Notes: generated by a model not told the origin, from the sequence alone. A DNA stretch of 64,000 nt from Taklimakanibacter deserti (GCA_003574785.1 QORU01000013.1:62001-126000), one strand, 5' to 3'. Positions 1 to 8,769 are shown, counted from the first letter of the stretch. Numbers and translations are program-made.

Positions 1-816
1 CCCCTGGTGGGCGACATCTATCACGTGCCGTTCCCGATCGCGTTCCATGGCGTGAGCGTGGCGGACTCGCTCGAAGCGCTGCAGCAGGTGTTCCGCGTCC
101 AGGCCGATCCCTCGCGCGTCGGCGCGATCTTCATCGAGCCGGTGCAGGGCGAGGGTGGCTTCTATCCGGCACCTGTGCCCTTCCTCAAGGCCTTGCGCCG
201 CATTTGCGATGAGCATGGCATCCTGCTCATCGCCGATGAGATCCAGACCGGCTTCGGCCGGACGGGCAAGATGTTCGCGATGGAGCATTCAGGCGTCAAC
301 GCCGATATCGTCACCATGGCGAAGGGCTTGGGCGGCGGTTTCCCCATTGCCGCGATCACCGGCCGTGCCGATCTCATGGACAAGATCCCGGCGGGCGGCG
401 TTGGGTCGACCTTCGCCGGCAATCCGCTGGCCTGTGCTGCGGCCCATGCCGTCCTCGATGTCATCGAGAAAGAGAAGCTGGTCGAGCGTGCGCAGGAGAT
501 CGGCAAGCGGATCAAGGCGCGGCTTGAGCCCTGGGCCAATGGCAATGAGTTTCCGACCATTGGCGAGGTGCGCGGCCTCGGCGCCATGGTGGCGATCGAG
601 TTCGTGACCGACCGTGCCACAAGGGCCCCGGCCGCCGATCTTGCCAAGGCGGTGACCAAGATCGCCCTGGATTCGGGATTGCTGGTGCTCAATTGCGGCA
701 TCAGGGGCAATGGCGTGCGCCTCCTGCCGCCGCTCACCATTCCCTTCGACCTGCTGGATGAAGGGCTCGACCGTCTGGAAGCAGCAATTCGCCAGGCGCA
801 AGGCGAGGCCCGATAG
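1..816 (+). CDS. Class III aminotransferase, 3' part only (GabT-like)
   Basis: C-terminal two thirds of a fold-type I, PLP-dependent class III aminotransferase of the 4-aminobutyrate (GABA) transaminase type. The reading frame is open from base 1, so the N-terminal 150 or so residues lie outside the window (family length about 425). Visible motifs are IADEIQTGFGRTG, whose Asp contacts the pyridine nitrogen of PLP, and TMAKGLGGGFP, whose Lys forms the Schiff base. Family knowledge says it moves an amino group from an omega-amino acid to 2-oxoglutarate. The exact substrate (GABA, 5-aminovalerate, diamine) cannot be told. An SDR gene follows after 8 bases, so the two are probably cotranscribed. 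Confidence 0.88.
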   Translation, partial: PLVGDIYHVPFPIAFHGVSVADSLEALQQVFRVQADPSRVGAIFIEPVQGEGGFYPAPVPFLKALRRICDEHGILLIADEIQTGFGRTGKMFAMEHSGVNADIVTMAKGLGGGFPIAAITGRADLMDKIPAGGVGSTFAGNPLACAAAHAVLDVIEKEKLVERAQEIGKRIKARLEPWANGNEFPTIGEVRGLGAMVAIEFVTDRATRAPAADLAKAVTKIALDSGLLVLNCGIRGNGVRLLPPLTIPFDLLDEGLDRLEAAIRQAQGEAR

Positions 817-824
817 GAGAGGAC

Positions 825-1526
825 ATGGCCGATCGTCCGGTCGTTCTGGTGGCAGGCGCCTCGCGCGGGCTGGGCCTCGAGCTCGCCCGCCAGTTCGCCG
901 AACGCGACTGGCAGGTGATCGCGACCGTCCGCAATCTCGATGGCGCGCCAGATCTGGCTCGCCTCCAGACGGAAAGGCCGGATCGCATCGCGATCAATCG
1001 CCTCGATATCGCCGATCAGAGCAGTGTCGCGGCCTTCAAGGCCGAGATCGGCGATCGGCGCCTGGACGTCCTTTATATCAACGCCGGAATCATGGGACCG
1101 CGGCATCACGACCCGATGCGGATCAGCGATGATGAATTCCAGTCCCTGATGCTGACCAATGCCTTGGCGCCGGTCCGCTTCGCCACGACGTTCCTCGGCA
1201 ATCTGCGCGAGGGTACCGGCGTCTTCGTCTTCATGACCTCGCAGCTCGGCAGCGTGGCGCGCAATGAGGGCGGCGATTACGACCTCTACCGGGCCAGCAA
1301 GGCGGCGCTTAACACCCTGACCCGCAGCTTCGTGGCGAGGCTCGGCGCCAGGAAGCTCGCCGTCCTCTCGTTCCATCCCGGCTGGGTGAAGACCGATATG
1401 GGCGGCGCGAAGGCGCCGCTCGATGCCGAGACGAGCGTCGCCGGCATGATCGGCATCGTGGAAGGAGCGCGCGGCACCAGCGGCCACCGCTTCCTCGATT
1501 ATCAGGGCAATGTCATTCCTTGGTGA
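825..1526 (+). CDS. Short-chain dehydrogenase/reductase, C-factor-like
   Basis: A 233-residue classical SDR. The N-terminal nucleotide site is AGASRGLG, followed by the NAG motif in INAGIMG and the catalytic YxxxK in YDLYRASK, so the NAD(P)-binding and catalytic elements are intact. It is a soluble cytoplasmic oxidoreductase; the short length and GASRGLG start resemble the C-factor/sniffer-like group, which does not define a substrate. GGAGAGG precedes the ATG. It follows the aminotransferase by 8 bases and could reduce the semialdehyde made by that enzyme, which is inference only. It ends back to back with the creatininase gene on the other strand. Confidence 0.85.
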   Translation: MADRPVVLVAGASRGLGLELARQFAERDWQVIATVRNLDGAPDLARLQTERPDRIAINRLDIADQSSVAAFKAEIGDRRLDVLYINAGIMGPRHHDPMRISDDEFQSLMLTNALAPVRFATTFLGNLREGTGVFVFMTSQLGSVARNEGGDYDLYRASKAALNTLTRSFVARLGARKLAVLSFHPGWVKTDMGGAKAPLDAETSVAGMIGIVEGARGTSGHRFLDYQGNVIPW

Positions 1527-2303
1527 TCAGAGCCGGAACGCCTCGCGCACGGCGCCGCTGATGCCGTCAACAAATTCGTCGAACAACAGCTTGCCTTTTT
1601 CCGGCGAAGCACCCTTGGCGGTCGCGAGGATTCCCGTCTGCGTGCCTTGCGCCGGATCGACCGGGAAGAGATCGTAGGGCGGGTAGATGACCGGTTTCTG
1701 GTTGGGCACCCGGTCCATATGGATGAGATCGGGCCTGAGATGGAGCAGGACCGATGTGGTCATCACGCCCGCATGTTCGAGCGGCCAGCCGGGAAAACCG
1801 TCCGGGAACACCTTCGCGAGCGTCGCCTCCGAGATGAACTCGAAATAGCGCACCTTCATCACCTTGAGGTCGCCGATGCCCCAGGAGTTGAGATCCTTCA
1901 GAGCGAGGTCGATCCCTTCGATGAGGAACATCTCGTTCTCATAATGCGAATCGAGAATGAGGATGCGGCGCGCGCCATGGCGGGCGAATTCGCAGATGAT
2001 GTCGCGGGTGAGCCGGACCAGCGTGTCGCCGTCGAGGCTGGTGGTGCCGGGAAAATGGTTGCCGCCGCCGGTGCGCGGCATCGATTTATAGCCATAGGCG
2101 ATGGCGGGCGCGACCAGGCCGCCGATCTTTCCGGCAATGGCCTTGCCGATCTCGGTCGGGATGATCGTGTCGCTCGCCAGCGGCGAATGCGGCCCGTGCT
2201 GCTCGAGCGAGCCCACGGGCAGGATGATGACCGGATTGTCACGCTTCAGCTTCGCGTCATAGCTCGTCCAGCTGAGCTCGGAAATGAGAACGCCGCCGCT
2301 CAC
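1527..2303 (-). CDS. Creatininase family amidohydrolase (copy 1)
   Basis: A 258-residue member of the creatininase (creatinine amidohydrolase) family. Residues matching the bimetal site of Pseudomonas creatininase fall at the same numbers: Glu34, His36 and Asp45 in LEQHGPH...SD, and His120 and Glu122 in DSHYEN. Tyr121 and the GGGNHFPGTTSLDG segment are also kept, so overall similarity to true creatininase is high, unlike most family members of other specificity. The family hydrolyses cyclic amides, creatinine to creatine in the type enzyme. It is the last gene of a minus-strand ABC transporter operon and overlaps copy 2 by four bases. The substrate could be creatinine or a related lactam. Confidence 0.88.
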   Translation of the reverse strand: MSGGVLISELSWTSYDAKLKRDNPVIILPVGSLEQHGPHSPLASDTIIPTEIGKAIAGKIGGLVAPAIAYGYKSMPRTGGGNHFPGTTSLDGDTLVRLTRDIICEFARHGARRILILDSHYENEMFLIEGIDLALKDLNSWGIGDLKVMKVRYFEFISEATLAKVFPDGFPGWPLEHAGVMTTSVLLHLRPDLIHMDRVPNQKPVIYPPYDLFPVDPAQGTQTGILATAKGASPEKGKLLFDEFVDGISGAVREAFRL

Positions 2304-3076
2304 AGCGCGAACTCCTTCTTCAGCGCCTCGGCGATGGTCTCGACATATTCATCGAACATGTATTTGCCCTTCTCGGCGGTTGCCGTCTGGCCCGAGGACA
2401 GGGCGCCCGAAGCAGGGATGCGATGCGGCTCGACGGGATGGATGTCATAGGGCGGGAAATCGGCCGGCGGATGCTTCGGCACCTGGCCGAAATCGACGAG
2501 GTTCTTGCGCAGATAGAGCATGACCGACGTCTCCATGACGCCCGCATGCTCGAGATTCCAGCTCGGGAAGCCGTCGGGGAAGACCTTGCGCATGGTGGGC
2601 TCGGTCATGAATTCCCAATAGCCCATATGGATGATCTTCATGTCCGTGACGCCTTGCGCCTTGAGGTCGCGCAAAGCGAGGTCGCAGGCCTCCGTGGTGA
2701 ACATGAGATTCTCGGTATGGCCGACGACGATGGCGATCTTGCGCACGCCGTGGCGGGCGAATTCGCGGATGATGTCGCGCGTCATCAGCACCAGCGTGTT
2801 GCCGTCGAGGCTGGTGGTGCCGGGGAAATGATTGCCGCCGCCCGAGCGCGGCTGCGACTTGTAGCCATATTCGAGAGGCGGCGCCACCAGCGCGCCGATC
2901 CGCTTCGCCACCCCTTCGCAGACGGCCAAGGGAATGACGGTATCGCAATTGAGCGGCAGATGCGGCCCATGCTGCTCGAGCGCGCCGACCGGCAGGAGCA
3001 CCGGCGTGCGTCCGTGGGCCAAACGCTTGTCATAGTCCGTCCAGGGCAGTTCAGAGATCAGTACGGTCTCGCTCAT
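2300..3076 (-). CDS. Creatininase family amidohydrolase (copy 2)
   Basis: A tandem paralogue of the downstream creatininase. Counting from the second of two adjacent ATG codons, the metal ligands Glu34, His36 and Asp45 fall at their family positions, and GGAG lies 5 bases upstream of this ATG, so I prefer it over the ATG at 3079. The second metal motif reads VGHTEN: His and Glu are kept, but Tyr121 of creatininase is replaced by Thr. That change next to the metals suggests a different substrate or a divided role. It is cotranscribed with the polyamine-type ABC transporter upstream. Confidence 0.87.
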   Translation of the reverse strand: MSETVLISELPWTDYDKRLAHGRTPVLLPVGALEQHGPHLPLNCDTVIPLAVCEGVAKRIGALVAPPLEYGYKSQPRSGGGNHFPGTTSLDGNTLVLMTRDIIREFARHGVRKIAIVVGHTENLMFTTEACDLALRDLKAQGVTDMKIIHMGYWEFMTEPTMRKVFPDGFPSWNLEHAGVMETSVMLYLRKNLVDFGQVPKHPPADFPPYDIHPVEPHRIPASGALSSGQTATAEKGKYMFDEYVETIAEALKKEFAL

Positions 3077-3089
3077 CATGGCTCCAGAT

Positions 3090-4172
3090 TCATTTGTTTT
3101 TCAGGATGACGGTATGCTCGGGTTTCCAGCGCAAGGTGAGGCGCTTACCGCGCACCGCGCCCAGAGGTTCGAGCGCATGCTGTTGCAACTGGGCGCGGAA
3201 GCTTTTGTCCTCGCCGATATCGACATGGAGCGTCACGAAGGCGCCGACGAATTCCTCGCTGATGACCGTGCCGGCGAGCGCGTTCTCGCCTTCGGCCTTG
3301 CCGTCGCTGACGGTGACCCGGTCGGCGCTGACGACGACGGCGACCGGGTCGCCGGCCTGACAAGCTTGATCCGCCTTGGCCTGCAGCGTTCCGAAAGGCG
3401 TATCGACGGCCGCCAGGCCCTTCGCCAGCGAGACGATCCGCCCGCTCAATATGTTGTTGGCGCCGACGAATTCGGCGACGAAGCGGTTGGCGGGTGCGCG
3501 ATAGACCTCGCGCGGCGGCCCCACTTGCTGCAGCCGGCCCTCGGCCATGATCGCGACCCGGTCAGCCATGGCGAAGGCTTCCGACTGGCTGTGGGTCACA
3601 TAGCAGAAGGTGATGCCGAGCTGCTGCTGCAATTGCTTGAGCTCCGCCTGCATCCTGATGACGAGATGGGCGTCGAGCGCCGACAGCGGCTCGTCGAGCA
3701 GCAGTATCTCGGGCTCGGTGACGAGTGCCCGGGCAAGGGCGACGCGCTGCCGTTCGCCGCCCGAGAGCTGGTCGATCTTGCGGTCGCGATATTTGGCGAT
3801 GCCGAGCCTCTCGAGCCAGGACATGGCACGCCTGGTGCGCTCGGGGCCTACGACATCGCGCATCTTGAGACCGAATTCGACATTCTTGAGGACGCTCATG
3901 AAGGGAAAGAGCGCCAGGCTCTGCCAGACGAGCGGCGTGTCGCGCTCCCAGGGCTTGACCTCGTTCATGCGCCGCCCGCGCAAGCGGATCTCGCCTTCGC
4001 TCGGCGTCTCGAGGCCGGCGATCATGCGCAAGGTGGTGGTCTTGCCGCAGCCGGACGGACCCATCAGGGCGATGAACTCGCCCGCGGCGATATCGAGATC
4101 GAGCCGGTGCACGGCGGTGTGATCGTCATAACGCTTGACGATGCCGTCGAGCACGAGAAGCGGTTCAGGCAC
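3090..4172 (-). CDS. ABC importer ATPase, PotA-like
   Basis: The 360-residue ATPase of a polyamine/opine-type ABC importer, peripheral on the inner face of the membrane. Visible motifs are Walker A GPSGCGKTT, signature [14 protein letters not shown], Walker B LLLDEPLSALD and the switch region VTHSQSEA. The C-terminal third, about residues 240-360, is the TOBE-like regulatory domain typical of PotA/MalK proteins. The start is a GTG at 4172, directly next to the TAA of the upstream permease, with AAGGGG inside that gene. It drives the two permeases at 4173-5872 and is the only ATPase of that operon. Confidence 0.92.
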   Translation of the reverse strand: MPEPLLVLDGIVKRYDDHTAVHRLDLDIAAGEFIALMGPSGCGKTTTLRMIAGLETPSEGEIRLRGRRMNEVKPWERDTPLVWQSLALFPFMSVLKNVEFGLKMRDVVGPERTRRAMSWLERLGIAKYRDRKIDQLSGGERQRVALARALVTEPEILLLDEPLSALDAHLVIRMQAELKQLQQQLGITFCYVTHSQSEAFAMADRVAIMAEGRLQQVGPPREVYRAPANRFVAEFVGANNILSGRIVSLAKGLAAVDTPFGTLQAKADQACQAGDPVAVVVSADRVTVSDGKAEGENALAGTVISEEFVGAFVTLHVDIGEDKSFRAQLQQHALEPLGAVRGKRLTLRWKPEHTVILKNK

Positions 4173-4982
4173 TTACGACCCCTTTGCTTTGCCGGAGCCC
4201 GGCGCCCGCACCAGGAAGACGATCTGGGCGAGCATCACGAGCGTCATGGAGATGATGAAAACCAGGCTGCCGATGGCATTGACCTTCGGGCTCACTTCGC
4301 GCTGCAGCAGCATCAGGATGCGCACCGGCAGCGTCTCGTTGAAGCCGGAGACGAACCAGGCGATGGCATATTCATCGAAGGATACCGCCATGGTGAGGAA
4401 GAGCGCCGAGAGGATGGCGGGGAGCGTGAAGGGAATGATGACGTCGCTGAGCGCCCGCCACTGGCTGGCGCCGAGATTCCAGGCGGCCGCTTCCATGTCC
4501 TTGTTCATCTGCGACAGCCGCAGGCGGATGAGCGCCATGGCGAAGGGGATGGAATAGACGACATGGGCGATGACGATGGAATGCAGCCCGCCCGAAAGAT
4601 CGACGCGCGCCTGGAAGACCAGCATCGCGAGCCCCAGGATGATGACCGGTATGGTCGGCGGCACGAAGGCGAGCGCCAGATAGGCCTTCTTGCCGAAGAA
4701 CTCGTAACGGTAGTCGGTATAGGCGGCGGTGAAGCCGATGAGGGTGGCGAGGACCGAGCTTGCCACGGCGACGATCACCGTATTGCGGAAGCCCTTGGCG
4801 ACGTCGGGATCGGCGAAGGCTTCCGTGTACCATTGCGTGCTGAAGCCGCCCCAGGGAATGGCCGCGAATTTGTTGGCATCGAACGAGAAGACGAAACTCG
4901 TGAGGATCGGCGCGAAGACAAGAAGCAGCGCCATAAAGATATAGGCTTTGAGGGCAACGGAAATAGCACGATCGAGCTTCAT
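4173..4982 (-). CDS. ABC importer permease, PotC-like
   Basis: A permease of about 269 residues with six predicted membrane segments, of the PotC/YdcV type. The chosen ATG at 4982 overlaps the stop of the upstream permease as ATGA; the longer frame upstream is arginine-rich out-of-frame sequence of that gene. The EAA loop contacting the ATPase is seen as EAAAWNLGASQWRALSDVIIP. It pairs with the PotB-like permease to form the channel through which the operon's solute is imported. Confidence 0.91.
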   Translation of the reverse strand: MKLDRAISVALKAYIFMALLLVFAPILTSFVFSFDANKFAAIPWGGFSTQWYTEAFADPDVAKGFRNTVIVAVASSVLATLIGFTAAYTDYRYEFFGKKAYLALAFVPPTIPVIILGLAMLVFQARVDLSGGLHSIVIAHVVYSIPFAMALIRLRLSQMNKDMEAAAWNLGASQWRALSDVIIPFTLPAILSALFLTMAVSFDEYAIAWFVSGFNETLPVRILMLLQREVSPKVNAIGSLVFIISMTLVMLAQIVFLVRAPGSGKAKGS

Positions 4983-5872
4983 CGGCGCCGCCTCTCGGCG
5001 CCATAGGCGAAGTTCATGGCGAGGAAGGCGACGATGAGGAGGGTGCCCACCATGGTGAGGGCCACCACCGCGGCGCGTGGCCATTGCGATCCCGATTTCA
5101 CCGCATCGACCATGAGCACGCTCAATGTCGGCGGCTTGTTGTTGCCGAGGAAGCTCGGGCTCACGAAGTCGCCGAAGGACAGGATGAAGGCGAAGGTGGC
5201 GGCAAGGACGAGCCCGGTCCGGGCACTTGGGATGATGACTTGAAAGACCGTGCGTATCCGCCCGCAGTGCAGATTATGCGCCGCCTCGATGAGCCTTCGG
5301 TCGACATTCGCCAGGCTGAAATACTGCAGGAGGATCACGATCGGCAGGATGAGGGTGAGATAGCCCACCATCACCGCGAAGAGATTGCTGGTCATGGGCC
5401 AGGGGCCGAGGCCGATCCAACCCAGAGCGCTGTTGATGACGCCCTGTTCGGTGAGGAGGATCTTCCAGGAATTGGCGCGCACCAGGTAGCTGGTGAAATA
5501 GGGCATGATCAGGCTGGCGACGACCAGCCGGCGCATCAGGGCAGAGGTCTTGAAGGCCAAGCCATAGGCGCAAGGGAAGGCGATCAGGCTCGAAACCGCC
5601 GCCGCCAGGGCGGCATAGAGAAAGGTGCGCAGATAGGTGGCGCGGAAATAGCCGGCGGAATAGATCTTGATCCAGTTGTCGGAGGTGAAGTCGGGCGTGA
5701 CGCGGAAATTCTGCACCGACCAGAAGCTCATGACCACCAGGAACAGGAGGGCGGCGACGAAGAACAGGATCTGCCAGACCGGCATGGGCAGGGCCAGGAT
5801 CCAGGCGAAGGGCAGGGATCGCCCTCGGCGGGCCGCCGGATTCCTTGGTGAATGGGATATGGGTCCTGCCAT
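4979..5872 (-). CDS. ABC importer permease, PotB-like
   Basis: A permease of about 297 residues of the PotB type, with a first membrane segment near residues 20-45 and an EAA loop (IEAAHNLHCGRIRTVFQVIIP). I place the start at the ATG at 5872. A GTG further up at 5920 is in frame but falls inside the intercistronic hairpin at 5905-5934, so it is unlikely to be used. The gap to the binding-protein gene is 81 bases. With its partner permease it forms the membrane channel of the creatininase-linked importer. Confidence 0.88.
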   Translation of the reverse strand: MAGPISHSPRNPAARRGRSLPFAWILALPMPVWQILFFVAALLFLVVMSFWSVQNFRVTPDFTSDNWIKIYSAGYFRATYLRTFLYAALAAAVSSLIAFPCAYGLAFKTSALMRRLVVASLIMPYFTSYLVRANSWKILLTEQGVINSALGWIGLGPWPMTSNLFAVMVGYLTLILPIVILLQYFSLANVDRRLIEAAHNLHCGRIRTVFQVIIPSARTGLVLAATFAFILSFGDFVSPSFLGNNKPPTLSVLMVDAVKSGSQWPRAAVVALTMVGTLLIVAFLAMNFAYGAERRRR

Positions 5873-5904
5873 GGTCGGATCAATTATATCAGCCGCAAAG
5901 GCGT

Positions 5905-5934
5905 CCGCTCGCGCCGGCACTCCGGCGCGAGCGG
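5905..5934 (-). promoter_or_regulatory. Intercistronic hairpin between binding protein and permease
   Basis: A perfect inverted repeat: arms of 13 bases (ccgctcgcgccgg and ccggcgcgagcgg) around the 4-base loop cact. It lies 20 bases after the binding-protein stop and 33 bases before the permease start in the minus-strand transcript. No T-run follows, so it does not look like a full intrinsic terminator. In other binding-protein operons such stems protect the upstream message and keep the binding protein in excess over the membrane parts; that role here is inferred. Confidence 0.75.
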
Positions 5935-5953
5935 TACGCCACCCCTGCCTCGA

Positions 5954-7081
5954 CTACATGTTCTTGAATTCGGTCCAGGCTTCGTTCCAGGCCTCGATCG
6001 GCTGCTGCTTCGGGACGTCGCGGACGAAGATCTTGCCCTCTTTCAGCTCGTCCATGACATTGCGCTTGTCGAGCTGGTGCTCGAGCTTTTCGGCCGCTTC
6101 CGGATTCTTCTCGTTGAGCAGCTTCCAGCCGGCCTTGTTGGGGATCGATGCCCAATAGGCCGATTTCGTCGCTTCCTTCACCTGGCCCTCGGGCGAGGTC
6201 ATGTATTGAATGAGCTTCTTCGCCAAATCCTTCTTCTGCGAATTGGCGGAGATGGTGAGCAATTCCGTCCATTGCAGGCCGCCTTCCTTCGGCACCACGG
6301 CCTTGATCGGCACGCCGCCTTTCTCGAGAAGCAGAGCGGCCCAGGCGCCGACGCCCGGCATCACCCAGGATTCCTCATTGGTGAGCTGCGAGAAGACCGA
6401 TGACCACACGCCAATCCCCGACATTTGCGGCGCCAGCCCATAGAGTTTCTTCTTGAGCGCTTCGAATTTCGCTTCATCGATGTCATGCGGCGGCCGGTTG
6501 CCTTCACCGAGGCTGAGGCACATCATGTTCGGCAGATACCAGTCATACATGCCGACCTTGCCCTTGACCTTCTCGGTCGAGAGAATGGCGTAGGAGTCGA
6601 CCTCTTCGCGCGTGAGCCGCTTGGTATTGTAGACGAGGCCCAGGAAGCCATAATCGACGATGATCGCGTAGAGCTTGTCGCCGACATATTGTGCCGGGAA
6701 TTTCTGGAACTCCGGCCAGTAATCGTTGAGCGGGTAATCGGCCGGGTTCAGTTCGTCGATGAGGCCCGCCTGCTGCAGCTGGCTCGTATATTCGGCATCG
6801 CTGAGGATGACGTCGAACGTGCCGGGCGGCGACGACTGCAGCAGCGCCACCATCTCTTCGCCGCTGGTATATTCCTTGGCCTGCACCTTAACGCCATTGG
6901 CCTTCTCGAAATCGCCGACCACGTCCTGGGCGCCATGTCCCGGCCAGCTCAGAAGGCTCACGACCTTGTCGTCCGCGGCCCATGCCGGCTGGCCGATCGC
7001 GGCGGCGCCCGCCACGGCGGCACTGCCCGTAAGAAGGCTGCGGCGGGTGATCAGTCCCCGGCCATTGTAACTATGGATCAT
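5954..7081 (-). CDS. Periplasmic solute-binding protein, PotD-like
   Basis: A binding protein of about 375 residues for a polyamine/opine-type ABC importer. The start at 7081 is preceded by AAAGGAGAGG. The N-terminus has a twin-arginine-like signal (ITRRSLLTGSAAVAG, then a cleavage region GQPAWAADD), so export may use the Tat route. The mature part follows the PotD pattern (LLSWPGHG, later MYDWYLPNMM). It is the first gene of an operon with two permeases, an ATPase and two creatininases, so the ligand may be a creatinine-like cyclic amide. That is inference from context; close relatives bind spermidine, putrescine or other amines. Confidence 0.9.
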   Translation of the reverse strand: MIHSYNGRGLITRRSLLTGSAAVAGAAAIGQPAWAADDKVVSLLSWPGHGAQDVVGDFEKANGVKVQAKEYTSGEEMVALLQSSPPGTFDVILSDAEYTSQLQQAGLIDELNPADYPLNDYWPEFQKFPAQYVGDKLYAIIVDYGFLGLVYNTKRLTREEVDSYAILSTEKVKGKVGMYDWYLPNMMCLSLGEGNRPPHDIDEAKFEALKKKLYGLAPQMSGIGVWSSVFSQLTNEESWVMPGVGAWAALLLEKGGVPIKAVVPKEGGLQWTELLTISANSQKKDLAKKLIQYMTSPEGQVKEATKSAYWASIPNKAGWKLLNEKNPEAAEKLEHQLDKRNVMDELKEGKIFVRDVPKQQPIEAWNEAWTEFKNM

Positions 7082-7357
7082 CGTCCTCTCCTTTGTTCCC
7101 ACCCTAAGTTCCGATCTCGACTTTTCTCATTGTCGCGACGAGAGACTTTCACACTTGCTGGCTTTTAAAAATATCCATGTAGCATAGATAACTTTGATCT
7201 TTCGAAGCTATCGCTATCGGCGTGACGTATGTGAATTCTCACAATACCGTTTAAATACAACATGATATCGTACATATTATGGATCTTTTGATTATCATCG
7301 TGCTCCTTGATATGTTGAGAAATCGAGATGTAATCTTATTCAAATTGAGAAATCAGC
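7082..7357. promoter_or_regulatory. Divergent promoter region of importer operon and LysR gene
   Basis: This 276-base gap is clearly richer in A and T than its surroundings and holds the start regions of the divergent binding-protein and LysR genes. Two regular signals are visible. TGTGA-attc-TCACA is a short perfect inverted repeat at 7230-7243. TTGAGAAATC occurs twice in direct orientation at 7315-7324 and 7345-7354, exactly 30 bases apart, just before the LysR start. Either could be a LysR site. No clear sigma-70 promoter can be fixed by eye. Confidence 0.6.
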
Positions 7358-8278
7358 ATGTTCAACTTCGCTGAGAAGGACCTGCGCCTACTCAAGGTCT
7401 TCACCGCCGTGGTGGAGAATGGCGGCTTTACCGCCGCCCAGGCCGAAATGAACATCGGCGCCTCGACCATCAGCAATCACATGACCGAGCTCGAGCACCG
7501 CCTGGGCGCAAAACTGTGCCAGCGTGGCCGCGTCGGTTTCCAGCTCACCGACAAGGGTGCCGTGGTCTATGAAGCGGCGAAGCGCATCTTTGCCTCGATC
7601 GGCGACTTTACCGGCGAGGTGGCGAGCCTGCGCGGGCAATTGACCGGCTCGCTCAATCTGGGGCTGCTCGATTCCGCCATCACCAATCCGCTCTCGCCCG
7701 TGCATGATGCGATCTGGCGCTTCAATCAGCGCGACAATGATGCCCGCGTCACGGTCAGGGTCGAGGAACTGCATGTCATGGAGAAGCTCTTGCTCGACGG
7801 CCAGCTCAATGTCGTCGTCGGCTGCTTCCCGCGCAAGATCAGCGGATTGACCTATGAGTATGTCTATTCGGAGAAGCAGGAGCTTTATTGCGGGCGGCGC
7901 CATCCGCTCTATGAGATGGACCCGCAATCGATCAATGTGCAGGATCTGTCGCATTATCGCGTCGTCTCGCGCAGCATGTGGATGCAGACCGAATTGCCGC
8001 GGGTGATGGTCGAGACGGCATCGGCGACGGTGAACGACGTGCTCGCCAAATCCTTCCTGATCCGCACCGGGTCCTATATCGGCTTTCTCCCCAAGCATTT
8101 CGGCGATGCCTGGGTGACGACGGGTGAGCTCAAATCGGTGTTGCCGCAAGTGCTGGGCTGGAGTGCTGCTTATTATATCGCGACCCGCAAGGGCCATTCG
8201 CCCTCGCTTCTGATGGATACCTTTCTCAAGGATTTCTGGGCCGCGCTCGAAGCGGCCACGATCGAGCAGGAAGTTTGA
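7358..8278 (+). CDS. LysR family regulator, divergent from creatininase operon
   Basis: A 306-residue LysR-type transcriptional regulator. The winged helix-turn-helix lies in residues 1-65 (LLKVFTAVVENGGFTAAQAEM...STISNHMTELEHRLGAKLCQR), and a periplasmic-binding-protein-like sensor domain spans about 95-300. It is transcribed away from the binding-protein/creatininase operon, the usual arrangement for a LysR activator, and the shared gap carries two repeat motifs. Its DNA-binding domain closely resembles those at 54783 and 63777, so the window has three paralogues of one LysR subfamily. The inducer is unknown. Confidence 0.9.
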   Translation: MFNFAEKDLRLLKVFTAVVENGGFTAAQAEMNIGASTISNHMTELEHRLGAKLCQRGRVGFQLTDKGAVVYEAAKRIFASIGDFTGEVASLRGQLTGSLNLGLLDSAITNPLSPVHDAIWRFNQRDNDARVTVRVEELHVMEKLLLDGQLNVVVGCFPRKISGLTYEYVYSEKQELYCGRRHPLYEMDPQSINVQDLSHYRVVSRSMWMQTELPRVMVETASATVNDVLAKSFLIRTGSYIGFLPKHFGDAWVTTGELKSVLPQVLGWSAAYYIATRKGHSPSLLMDTFLKDFWAALEAATIEQEV

Positions 8279-8395
8279 TCGTAGAACTGTTCCAATCATT
8301 AAATTTCATCCATGCGGGCGTCTGCTTCTCGACTGAAACAGATTAGCCGAGTAGCGTGCTCGGGAATTTAGATTCCATAGAAAGGAAATCCGGAA

Positions 8396-8758
8396 ATGCT
8401 GTGTCTTCACGGCGCGCCGAAGCGCGCGCTCATTTTCGTTTCTGCCGGCTTTTCGCTCCTCGCTTTCGCGAGCCTCGCAGTCGACGCCAAAGACCCCATG
8501 ACCTATGAGATGACGCTCAAAGGGCAGGCCTTCACGCCCGCGGAGCTCAAAGTGCCGGCCGGTGAGCCCTTCATCATCAAGCTCAAGAACGAGAATGACG
8601 CGCCGGCCGAATTCGAATCGAGGGAGATGAAGTTCGAGAAGGTCGTCGCCGGCCATTCGGAGATCCTCACCAGGGTCAAGGCGCTGCCGGGCGGTGAGTT
8701 CGAATTCTATGACGAGTATCACGAGGATGAAGCGCGTGGAACAGTGGTCTCCGAGTAG
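8396..8758 (+). CDS. Periplasmic cupredoxin-like protein next to FTR1
   Basis: A 120-residue protein with an N-terminal signal peptide (LIFVSAGFSLLAFASLAVDAK) and one cupredoxin-like domain (MTLKGQAFTPAELKVPAGEP...IKLKNEN). AAAGGAA lies upstream of the ATG. Such proteins accompany FTR1 iron permeases, as in EfeO-type and FetP-type systems. The copper-site segment reads FYDEYHEDEARGTV: the His is present, but the positions normally held by Cys and Met appear to be Asp and Ala, so a type 1 copper centre is unlikely. It may bind iron through carboxylates, which is inference. It ends 11 bases before the permease gene. Confidence 0.82.
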   Translation: MLCLHGAPKRALIFVSAGFSLLAFASLAVDAKDPMTYEMTLKGQAFTPAELKVPAGEPFIIKLKNENDAPAEFESREMKFEKVVAGHSEILTRVKALPGGEFEFYDEYHEDEARGTVVSE

Positions 8759-8769
8759 GGATCACAGTC

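Noticed and set aside
3078..5006. A 642-codon open frame on the plus strand
   Set aside because: Antisense of the ATPase and permease genes, low complexity, no recognisable domain. The same holds for 45212-47374 (plus) and 10537-12477 (minus).
5873..5920. GTG at 5920 as start of the PotB-like permease
   Set aside because: It falls inside a perfect 13-base hairpin and the added residues are not conserved in the family; ATG 5872 fits the family start.
8279..8395. Possible iron-responsive (Irr/ICE-like) box before the FTR1 operon
   Set aside because: Only a half-site-like ATTTAGATTC is present; no convincing palindrome, so no iron box is claimed.
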